This document shows, one piece after another, positions 55,231 to 64,000 of a stretch of DNA of 64,000 nt. Each line of letters begins with the position of its first letter. Position 1 is the stretch's first letter. Source of the DNA: Glandiceps talaboti (Eukaryota; Hemichordata; Enteropneusta; Spengelidae); NCBI RefSeq assembly GCF_964340395.1, contig NC_135570.1, positions 14,939,322-15,003,321 of the forward strand, given 5' to 3'. The translations under genes were made by a program, and so were the position numbers. The notes under the pieces are model-generated. The model was given only the letters and a program-made list of their open reading frames with translations. It searched no databases and was not told where the DNA came from.

Positions 55231-55482
55231 TCTGTTTATTCTGGACAATGACAGATTTCAATACCAGTGTAAACTTAATTTGCATATCTATGTTGATTTC
55301 CTGAAATGAAATGTTGTGATAAATGATAATTGCAGATGGAAGGGGAAAGTGCTAATGTTCGTGCAAAATCAGTAATCCTGGACTAACACTATTATTAACA
55401 TTTAAAAGCGTTTGCAGAGGACATTTTAACACTACTGAACCAAGGGCATGGTGAAAGTTCTTCAATTCTCTGCAAACTTTGC

Positions 55483-55755
55483 CATATGAAAGTTTGTTCC
55501 TGGTCCTTTTGAAGTAATGAAAGAAATTTGGGGTTTCACGGTCTTATTTTCAAGAAATTGTCAATCTTTTATTTTTCAGTATTCAGCTGCCATATTGGAT
55601 TCTAAAATGACGAACTTTGACCTCTATTTCAAAAATGTCTACATGACCTCCAATTTTGTGTATTGATTTTTCTTAAAATAAGTGAGAGTTTTCTTGAAGA
55701 AAGTAACAGCAAAAGTTTAAGTAGTTTATTTCCTAAACACATTCTACTTTAAAGA
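55483..55755 (+). repeat. Dispersed repeat, copy 2
   Basis: Diverged direct copy of 52378-52650. It also contains CTGCCATATTGGATTC. Confidence 0.8.
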
Positions 55756-55873
55756 TGCGAGTTACAGAAATATCCCTTTCCCCTGAGAATTTTTTTTCAG
55801 AATTTTATCCTGGTATTAAAGTGATTTTTGTTATGGTTGTTATAACTTTTAATCTATCTTTTTTTAATTGCAG

Positions 55874-55916
55874 GGTGCCATCCTGACAACCATGTTGGCT
55901 ACACGAAACTTCTCAA
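55874..55916 (+). CDS. CAMK2: CaMKII calmodulin-binding exon [14 protein letters not shown]
   Basis: A 43-nt exon between TTTAATTGCAG and TCAA|GTAAGT. It encodes [14 protein letters not shown] and the first base of the next codon. This is the second half of the calmodulin-binding helix. The two adjacent Thr residues correspond to the inhibitory Thr305/306 sites. The small exon and its exit phase of 1 are conserved in the family, and alternatively spliced linker exons normally follow it. Confidence 0.96.
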
Positions 55917-56229
55917 GTAAGTCAAGAACTGATTACCAAGTTTCTATCATGATATGTTTGAGTGCAAATTTATTTACAATGAAGTCGAGAAAATAAGATT
56001 TCCAAGCAGCTAAATTTTGGAGATGCATTCATGGTTCATACATGAGGAGTTAAATACCTGACATGAATGAAGAAAAAAAAGTGTTAATTTTAGTTTAGAA
56101 GTTCAGAATTGTGCACTGCCATTACTGTTCATACACTTGTAGAGTGACATTGACTTTGAAATATATACCTTGAACGTGACATAACCTTGAGTTAAAGAAA
56201 GCTGACTGATTCAATGAAATTATATCATT

Positions 56230-56540
56230 TTAGTAGAGTTAGGTAAACAGTACAGTACAGTAAGGTGAAATGGAGAGTAGAGTTAGCAGGAATTCAGAGC
56301 AGAGTTAGGGCAAATTAGAAGAACAGTTAGCTGAAGTTGAAAGTAGAGTTAGGTAAAATTAAAAGAACAGTTAGCTGACATGGAGAGTAGAGTTAGGTAA
56401 AATTAGGAGTACAGTTAACTGAAACTGGGAGTAGAGTTAGCTGAAATTGAAAGTAGGGTTAGGTAAAATTAGGAGTACAGTTAGCTGAAATTGAGAGTGG
56501 AGTTAGGTACAATGTGGAGAACAGTCTAATAGCTGAAATT
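56230..56540. repeat. ~44-bp repeat, about seven copies
   Basis: GTTAGCTGAAATTGAGAGTA and GAGTTAGGTAAAATTAGGAG alternate with moderate divergence. Confidence 0.92.
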
Positions 56541-56670
56541 CAAAATACATGTAGTAAAAATATCTGTACACAGACATTTGCATTTTTGATAAAGAATATT
56601 ACTTTATTCTTTCAAACAGTAGGATTGTATCATTTTAGGAAAGTTTGACTTTTCTCAGCCAAAAGTTTGG

Positions 56671-57052
56671 TTAAAGGGGCACAAACTGAGTTTAAATGTA
56701 TTGGGGTGGGGGGGGGGGGGGTGGGGGGGGGTTAGTTTTTGCTGTATATTTAAACCATGCTCATAGTATTCTACTTCCTGAAGTATATTAGCCCCCATTT
56801 GCAATTGACTCAACTCAAAGTGGGTATTAGGATATAATTCATAAATGATCCGATGACGTAATTTAATGATACGTATAAAAAATCAAAAAGTGTTCATGAA
56901 ATCCCTACTATGCAATCAACAGTTCTAACCTGAAGACAATCGTAATGTTATAGAAGACATGTATCGACATCAACATTATATTAGGAGGGGGTTTTATGTT
57001 AGTATTTTCACTTGAGTGATAAAGCTTATAAATTCAGCTTGTGCCCCTTTAA
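56671..57052. mobile_element. 374-bp TIR element flanked by TTAA
   Basis: TTAA at 56671-56674 and 57049-57052 flank AGGGGCACAAACTGA ... TCAGCTTGTGCCCCT inverted ends (about 15-20 bp). It includes a G-rich tract (56703-56732). The right half is shared with 17300-17515. TTAA target and short TIRs suggest a piggyBac- or Kolobok-type MITE. Confidence 0.85.
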
Positions 57053-58134
57053 TGTTTTTGGACAAACTAGAAAAGAATTACACTATTACGTTGACTCACC
57101 ATAATGATAGCCATACAAAAGAACAACTGAGATATTCTAGCAATATGTCCACAGTTGCAGAGACAATTTACATTTTTGGCTTCATTTTTCATATTTCATG
57201 GATAGGTAATATTTATGCAAAGATCTACACAGTTCATGGCAGGTTTAGGCTCCAAACGACACAAAATTTCAGGAATTTTTTTTTTGTTTTTTTGTTTTTT
57301 CAATGTCCTCAGCAACCAAGAGTATGAACAGAAATGGCTTCCATTGTCCCTCAAATATATCAAGTCATTGCAAATTATGAGATTTTTTACCACTTTTGTA
57401 GAAAGAGCACTTTGTGGCATGACATTTTTCACGAAACTTTTTGATGAATTCCACCAAACGTCAAAAAAATTCTTGATGTTTTTTGGGCCAAAATGTACCA
57501 CAACAGAGGACAGCATTATGTCAAGTGTGTTACGATTGTACTTGCATGGTATTGGAACAAGCATGTTTAAAGAAAATACACTCAAAAAAAATTCTAACAA
57601 TATTTAGCATGGAGTTCGAAGCTTATGTAAAGGAAGAGTTGCGGTTTTGAGCTGTACGATTTTCAAGGTACAGAGTTCTCTACTTCTGGGGTGAAAGGTC
57701 AAAAGTTCGTTTTTGGGTGAAAGGTCATAGTGTTCAAGGTCATGGTTTTTGGTTCACAAAATGTAGTCCATACCATAAATGTTTGTATTAAAGTTATCAT
57801 CACACACTAGTCTTTCACAGTTAAGATGTCTTGATATTTTGCATCAAAAAGGAAACAAATTATTGGATGGGTGACATAAAAATGACAAAAACATGGAACC
57901 GGCTAGAAGTAGAGGACAACAAAATACATACATGGTTGTATACAGGGAACCCCCTAAAACTGACCTTGTCTCTGCATGCTGGTTCCCTCCTTTGCATTCG
58001 AAGCAGTAATGTTGACTACAAAGTTGGTATAATCCGCTTGATATCCATTCCCATGGTTACCAACCTCCTCCCAAAATAACTAACCAAACAAATGATGCAG
58101 TGTACCTAGAAATATATTGAAGTTTAAAATAATT

Positions 58135-58432
58135 GTGTAAGGTCAAAGGTCAAAGACAGCTTTTTGACCAGCAAGAAATTGTAGGAAAAATATTAAAAGT
58201 TAGATTTCGACAGTTGTGGGCCTAGCAAGTTATAGGAAGTAATCATGAAAGGTCAAGGGTCAACAGCAGTTGCCATAGCAACAAGTAAGAAATAATCAAG
58301 GTCAAGGGTCAAAATAGTTACCATAGCAACAAGTTGTAGGAAATAGTGTAAGGTCATGGGTCAAAAAGTTGTCATAACAAATTGTAGGATCAATAATGAA
58401 AACTAGCTGTTGTCATGGCAATAATTGTAGGT
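58135..58432. repeat. ~60-bp repeat with AGGTCA direct repeats and GTTGCCATAGCAAC palindromes
   Basis: Four to five diverged units: GGTCAAAGGTCA (58141), GGTCAAGGGTCAA (about 58249 and 58299), GGTCATGGGTCA (about 58351), alternating with GTTGCCATAGCAAC, GTTACCATAGCAAC and GTTGTCATAACAA, and with CAAGTTGTAGGAAATA-type spacers. Confidence 0.8.
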
Positions 58433-61400
58433 GTTTATTCCATCAGTGAAGACTTTATGAAATTTTTAATTTTTCTCGTAAATTATAAATGTTTTACTTT
58501 ACTTGAGCTTGAGGTGGTGTGCTTTGAATTATTCAAAATCATTTCAATATTATATCATTTAACTTGGCCATTTTCACTTAGATTTGTCTTTGTGTTTTAT
58601 TGCCAGTTTCACACTAATTTACATTTCAAACTTGAGACAATTGTAGTCAAGAGAACTGAACATCAAAGGGGTATATGTAATACATGGAAACACTTTATGA
58701 AGGCCTGACTCAACAGTGTTTTGTATAGTGTAAAGTGACATAGATTTTAACACACCAAACTGTTAAAATTAAATTCTGACTATAAATTTGATCAAAGGTG
58801 ACAGCTGGATAGTGTTCATTTCTTGTCCTTAAATGTATGCTAAATTTTTGTAGTCAAATTGAATAAATTTGTAAGTAGATAAAACTCATCACTTCGATCA
58901 AAATCTCTTTAAGATGTTAGTTTTAGTCAGTCATACTCTTTCCTCCCAAGAGGCTATGTGCATAGCAACTCCCATGAGACTGTTACCATAGCAACTCATT
59001 GCATCTGAATAGCTGGCTGATCACTGCATGAGGTAGCTGATGTGCACACACTTACACACGGACACATATAATACACTGTGCCAGACAGCTTGCTTGTGCC
59101 AAAAACCCCTGTCCCATTCCATCCATTGCGTTGAATCATAAACAAGGCATGCTGCAAATTTCACATCAGCACACAAGAACTCACGTTTAATATTCCAAAT
59201 CCTGTCCAATCCCATTTGATATTTCTTTTTTCTCTCCCGTGCTTCTCTCTTTCTCTCTTTTTCTCTCTCTCTCTCTTCATAGTGGGCTTTATACAGAACA
59301 AAAGTCAAAGCCAAGGTCAGACTTCAGATTATTGTGTGCAACCATATATTTTTTATTACTTTTCTTGTTTCCATGGAAACACTTGGATTTTTGCAACCAC
59401 ATTTTTCTCCATTACTTTTCTTATCTCCGTGGAAACACTCAATGGTGTGGGTCATGTTTTAGCGTAGATTTCTCTACTATTCACTGAAATAATCCCTTTA
59501 ATCTATACAATACAATGCATTATTTCCATATATGGCAAATCATTAACATAATCCTAAAAATCTCTTCATTATTCACATCTTCATAATCTTTATCTTTGGC
59601 TCCTCATTCATGATCCTGCCACAAGGTGTGCTCTTCTTCCTGATGTTACCATCAAATTCTGGTAGTTCTTTTTTCCACTGGAGCAATAACTCTACCTTAT
59701 CGTCTGACTTGACTCTACTGACTATGTATAATTTGACAGTAGAGGTTTGTCTCTCCCTCAGCTGTTGATAACTTGCTTCGTTAGATGTCTTTTTAGTGGC
59801 TGGCTGCTTCTAATAGACTTAGTATCTACTTTTTATATTTACATTTATTATATACTGTGCTGGGATTTCAACTCACAAAACAAAATTCAAATTTTAAAAT
59901 AAAATTTAAAATTTAAATTTTTAAATTTTTTAAAAAAAAATGTTTTAAAAAACTTTCAAAAAATGATACTTACTTAGAGTTGTTTGTACTTAAAAGTTCT
60001 CAGTATTGACAAAATAAAAGGTGTGCAAGTTGCTCAGTTACAATATCCATTATACAAAATCTTTAATTTTGCTCTGAAGGTCAAATGTCAAATGTGAAAA
60101 TTATTGTACACATTCAAATTTTGTGTAATTTATTCAATTTGGAAAAGGATGCAAATTGTTTTCTTTGTCAGAATAACCCTGGTTATCACAGTGTTCTAAA
60201 AAAAATAATGATTTTTTTGCCAAGTTCAGTAAAACAGATTATTTAGGTAAAGAAAAGTAATATGGCTGTCTGAGAACAATTATCTGACAGCCAATATATT
60301 CCGTGAAATATGTTGATCACATGTTCAGCTAGTTGAAATCCCATTGGTGCAGAAACCCCTTTGCCAGTAGTACTAGACATGCTCATTAGCATAAAATTGT
60401 CAGCATGTGCTGAACATTTTCTGAATATTCGTTTTGTTATTTCTTTACTCATCTAAAAGCCGGTAAGTAACGTGGGTCATAAGCATGCAGAAAAAGTAGA
60501 CCTGTCTGTCTTTTTATGTTTGTAACTTATAACTACCATCAGCTTCTGTAGAGTAGAGAATCGTAGTACCCTTGCACCCCCACATTCTTGTCAATGGAAT
60601 GATCTGCTGAATGAAACAGTAGGGTTATACCAACTGTATATACAAGTGTAGGGGTGCAAAGGTTATGATAGTAAGTAAATTTTCAACTTTCCACTAATAT
60701 TTTTTCCTTGAACAAGGCAAATGTGCAGTTTGATGTTACACTTGCATTTGGATGTCAGACATCAACAGGTTCAAGATGGAAGAAAAAAAGTTGTTGGTTT
60801 TTGAATCATTTTTTGTGCGAATTTTGTGATGATTCAAATTTTAAAAAATTACAGTCAAGAATTTTACCTACCTGAAGGAAAGACATTGTTCCCAACATAT
60901 TCCTTCCCCATTGACATAAAATTTGAACAACAGGTGAATTTGTTTAGCCTATACTTGACTATCGACAAAAATTAATAGTAACATTTCACCGAAACTTGTT
61001 ATTTGCTGCTCTGTCAAAAGTACTCCATAGTAAAATATTTGTCAAAATTTTCAAAATGGTAGCCATTTGAATAGCCTATGACACACATCTGCCATGTTCA
61101 TAGTATTTGATAGTACTTTATCATTCTGTACAATTCATTGATAACAGTAACGTCACGTAACCATGGCGATATAAACTAACATGTCATTATTCCCTCAGTA
61201 GCTTGTAGGAACGTGTCTGTACAAATGAACATCAATTTCTGTTGTAAAACTCATTTTCTTCATAACTGTAATAGTGTTGTCATGGTAACTAGAGAGGGTT
61301 CTCTTTTAGAATAATATAATTGCATTTTAGTATTCGTGTAAACTTTTATAATTCTAGTACTTCATTTTACATTCTATTCTTTTTCCAATATGCTTCAGAA

Positions 61401-62216
61401 TGATTTATTGTCACTTTTTACTCAAATCTATCCCAGAATAATGTCAGTGATATTAACAAACAAACAAACAAACAAACAAATTCAACAAAAGCAGTAAAAA
61501 CATGGATGTCTTACTTTCCATAAACACATGTTGTATGCAAGAACCATTTTGATTGGCTGTGTTAATCATAGCTAGCCAATCATATATACAGTACTTGCCA
61601 GTGTATCCAATTGCACGGAGTCTTGTTGTTGTCCAACTGCTTGTATATGATACTTAATTTCTTTTTTTTAAAACCAAAATTCAATTTTTGCTGCAGAGAA
61701 GTTTGGATGATAAATACTGACATGCCCAGTTGTTTTTGTAATCTTTTGAAATGGCTTTGAATCATTGCTATAATGCATTAGATATTGTGACTGTGATAAT
61801 ATTACTTTTATACATCTATTTGAGTAAAAAGTGACCAACTTTCAATTCTGTTTTCTAGTGATATCTCGTATCTTGAAGAATCCTCCTTTGAATGAATGTT
61901 TGATAATTTCCAGTAAAATTCATCCATTTATTTTGGATCGTCTACGTTAAAGTTTAACTTTCCCCAAAATATCACCATTTCAAATCTCTTCATAAGATCT
62001 TTCCAACAAACTTGCTTCACTTCTCCACCAAGTTTTGAATTGTGGTATATCTTCAATTTATCAACAGTCATTGCTCTTGCCAGTCACTTTTCCCAGTCAA
62101 CTAAGGAGTCATTGTGTACCTGAATATACACACTAACCAATCAAATTCAGTGCTTTGGTATTTGCATATTAACCAGTCTCCTTATCTCTGTCTTTTCTTT
62201 CTCTTGTACTTCCTAG

Positions 62217-62237
62217 GCAACGTTCAAACCAAATCAG
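62217..62237 (+). CDS. Candidate 21-nt microexon of the CaMKII variable linker (weak call)
   Basis: A strong pyrimidine tract (CTTTTCTTTCTCTTGTACTTCCTAG) precedes 21 nt that stay open in the phase handed over by the previous exon: A|GC AAC GTT CAA ACC AAA TCA G, giving S-NVQTKS. The length is a multiple of three, so inclusion or skipping would both preserve the frame, as in CaMKII linkers. The putative donor (G|GTCAGC) is weak. A TGCATG lies 24 nt further on. I do not recognise the peptide from other CaMKII proteins, so this is inference from splice signals only. Confidence 0.3.
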
Positions 62238-62261
62238 GTCAGCGTTATCTCTCATCTCTTG

Positions 62262-62267
62262 TGCATG
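62262..62267 (+). promoter_or_regulatory. TGCATG downstream of the candidate microexon
   Basis: An RBFOX-type hexamer 24 nt after the putative microexon donor. It supports, but does not prove, a regulated short exon. Confidence 0.3.
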
Positions 62268-63434
62268 TAATTGTTGGTGTCTTCCAATATCTAAGTAATT
62301 TCTTTGTGATGTCTATAGTGTGTGATTTTCTTCTCTTTTATTTTCACCTTCATTGTCATCATTTCTGATTTGATATTTCTCCTTAGGGAAGTGTTTTTCT
62401 AGATGTACTCTCTCCACTATGATGTCTTTCCAGATTTACTGTGGTCTGCCATTCTGCACTCTTTCATCGACAAAATCCATTTTAAACGAAATTGTCAATA
62501 TAAATTCAGTCATAAGATATATAATGAAATAGTTTTTGGAGTGGTGATGTAACCCAGTAACTTCATTGTATTCCTCTGATCATGTGACATACATGTGACA
62601 CACATGTGACATAGCAATATTAACTCAGTACCAAATAAAGATTATGACAGCATCACTTTCTAAAAAGAAATATTACCACTGAAAAAAAGGCTGAAAAATG
62701 CAAGAAAATTTTTACTGACAACATTTTTGAATCTCAGAAATCTCCTAAAGGTAAAGTAGACAAATTTTGTTTTAAAAGTATGAAGAAATGGATGTATGAT
62801 TCTAAAATTGTAATATGAAAAAATTACATTGAAAAGCCAAAGTCAGGAAAACATGATAGAAATGCTGTTATCACGCACAAAAATCTTACAAGAGCCATTT
62901 TCAAGACCATTTTCAAAAAGACGACTGTTTTGAATATCACAGAGGCAATATCTTGATGACTTATCACCTTCTAAGGAGATTTCTTCCTTACAGCAAATTT
63001 ATATATTTACAATTTACATGTGAAATCAAATTTTCATGGAAAAATTTTGTCCCATTTCCATCGCTTTGCTATCTATATTTCGTCACAATTTCATTATTGT
63101 TACTTTATTCCATTATATTGTCATTAATTTAAAATGTATTTCATGTTTCCCATTGATACCATTATTTTCATTTCACCTGTCGTGAGTTTTTGCTATGTAC
63201 TCACTGCTTGCATCTTATCAACTTCATGAGTGATTAGCTTGAATTTTGAAAACAGCCAATCAAATCATAGAATTTGGCCTGTCCACCCAATCAGAAGGAC
63301 TTTAACAACAAAGATCACAATTAAAGACCGGCTGATTGGGCAGTTACCCAGCATGCAAATCTGTTGCTTAGCAACATATCCCATTAGCCTGTATGTTAAT
63401 TCTCTTAACATGTTTATCGCATGCTTTAAAGTTT

Positions 63435-63624
63435 GCTAAAATAGGCTGTTTCCATAGTAACATTATTAAGTCCAGTATATCTTGAAAAATTGGCAGAATT
63501 ATATTTTATTGCGCTGTGTAGATAATTTTGCTAATATAGGCTGTTTCCATAGTAACATTTTTAAGTCCAGTATATTTTGAAAAATTGGCAGAATTATATT
63601 TTATTGCGCTGTGTAGATAATTTT
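63435..63624. repeat. 95-bp direct duplication
   Basis: Two nearly identical copies beginning GCTAAAATAGGCTGTTTCCA (63435) and GCTAATATAGGCTGTTTCCA (63530). Confidence 0.97.
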
Positions 63625-64000
63625 TAACAAACTCTGTGTTCAGTATTTAAGATTTCTAATTAGTCAACTGTTCACTATATACTGCAAGGATAATTCTACA
63701 ATCTCTGAAATTGCTTGACCTGCATCGACCACATTGTTAGTTTAATGTCTAGAGATTAGTTGCTATTAACTTAGTATAGCATAAGCGTGGACAAGCGGCA
63801 ACAAATAAACAATAATAATATCAAAATAAACAAACTAAATATGCACGTTGTGAGAGATAACAAAGACAACAAACATAACATGCTCATTCCGCTGTGTGTC
63901 CATTTCATTCGTATCATTTTAATTTGTCATCAGTTTTGCAGCGCATGTTTTCTAACAGCCCGTTAGTTAGTTAGCTTATTTCATGACAGAAACTTCATGC

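Larger units (their letters stand above)
50814..55873 (+). other. CaMKII intron, 5.1 kb
   Basis: It contains two copies of an approximately 270-bp dispersed repeat (52378-52650, 55483-55755), a fragment related to the 39.4-kb element (52882-53085) and a TCTG-rich tract (54825-55230). The stretches 50820-52370 and 53100-54820 show nothing recognisable. Confidence 0.88.
55917..62216 (+). other. CaMKII linker-region intron, about 6.3 kb
   Basis: Follows the [10 protein letters not shown] exon. It contains a 44-bp array, a TTAA element, an approximately 60-bp array rich in nuclear-receptor and X-box-like words, an AT-only tract (59870-59960) and a CAAA run (61459-61480). Linker exons may be hidden here because they are short and poorly conserved. 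Nothing was recognised with certainty between 58450 and 62200. Confidence 0.6.
62238..64000 (+). other. Downstream non-coding sequence to the window end
   Basis: Probably the next CaMKII intron. It contains a 95-bp direct duplication (63435-63624) and small repeats of CATGTGACA near 62580. I see no association-domain exon. Confidence 0.55.

Noticed and set aside
54777-55304. 175-codon Ser/Leu/Cys-rich frame resembling a membrane protein
   Set aside because: A (TCTG)n-type tract inside an intron. The composition is dictated by the repeat.
57196-57607. Overlapping 130- and 134-codon frames on opposite strands
   Set aside because: No recognisable motif. Both are in intronic sequence, and one is probably the shadow of an AT-rich region lacking stops.
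59281-59313. Possible 33-nt linker exon after a CT-rich tract (M-GFIQNKSQSQ in phase 1)
   Set aside because: Phase and length fit, but the CT tract is a simple repeat, the donor GTCAGA is weak and the peptide is not recognisable. Kept only as a note.

Overview
The window is a stretch of an AT-rich animal nuclear genome. It carries the kinase and calmodulin-regulatory portion of one recognisable gene, a calcium/calmodulin-dependent protein kinase II (CaMKII, CAMK2) gene on the + strand. Nine consecutive coding segments of 55, 66, 73, 103, 84, 95, 123, 84 and 43 nt lie between 35704 and 55916. Each has GT/AG borders and compatible phases. Joined, they give 726 nt in one open frame, from the small-lobe/large-lobe junction (RLHDSI...) through HRDLKPEN, the DFG motif, the SPE motif, the RQETVDCL autophosphorylation site and the [20 protein letters not shown] calmodulin-binding segment. 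The N-terminal exons (ATP-binding lobe) and the C-terminal association domain were not found, so the gene is cut at both window ends. The host is probably a marine invertebrate bilaterian. Low GC, tRNA-derived SINEs, abundant MITEs and many minisatellites fit a lophotrochozoan such as a mollusc or brachiopod, but the species cannot be fixed from this sequence.

Layout: 1-35703 has no exon I can recognise and is probably intron sequence of the same gene or its 5' side. It holds simple repeats (GA, GGT/GAT, TTTA, two CATA arrays), minisatellites with units of 22, 24, 37, 40, 55, about 76 and 149 bp, a 201-bp higher-order array, a tRNA-derived SINE on the minus strand, and several foldback or TIR elements. 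35704-62237 is the CaMKII exon region, in which most introns carry their own private tandem array. 62238-64000 is apparently further intron.

Two features stand out. First, the exon for the alpha-E helix and HRDLK catalytic loop is present twice in tandem (41761-41833 and 41918-41990). Both copies are 73 nt, keep the same phase and are 84 nt apart. They have diverged at many silent positions but differ at only six amino acids, and an RBFOX-type TGCATG lies just after the second copy. This is the layout of mutually exclusive exons. Second, the last 34 nt of the exon ending at 47334, together with its 5' splice site, have been amplified into a 55-bp minisatellite of about 21 copies. The following intron is therefore paved with near-perfect duplicates of the authentic donor GAT|GTAAGT. 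Reading through into the array meets an in-frame stop within the first unit.

The mobile-element content is also informative. It includes a 381-bp foldback element with perfect 9-bp target duplications and a second family member, a 348-bp near-complete palindrome flanked by TTAA, another TTAA-flanked element, and a 1.1-kb TIR element with an internal CCGT microsatellite and a 151-bp satellite. I found no second protein-coding gene, no canonical tRNA or rRNA gene and no CRISPR array.
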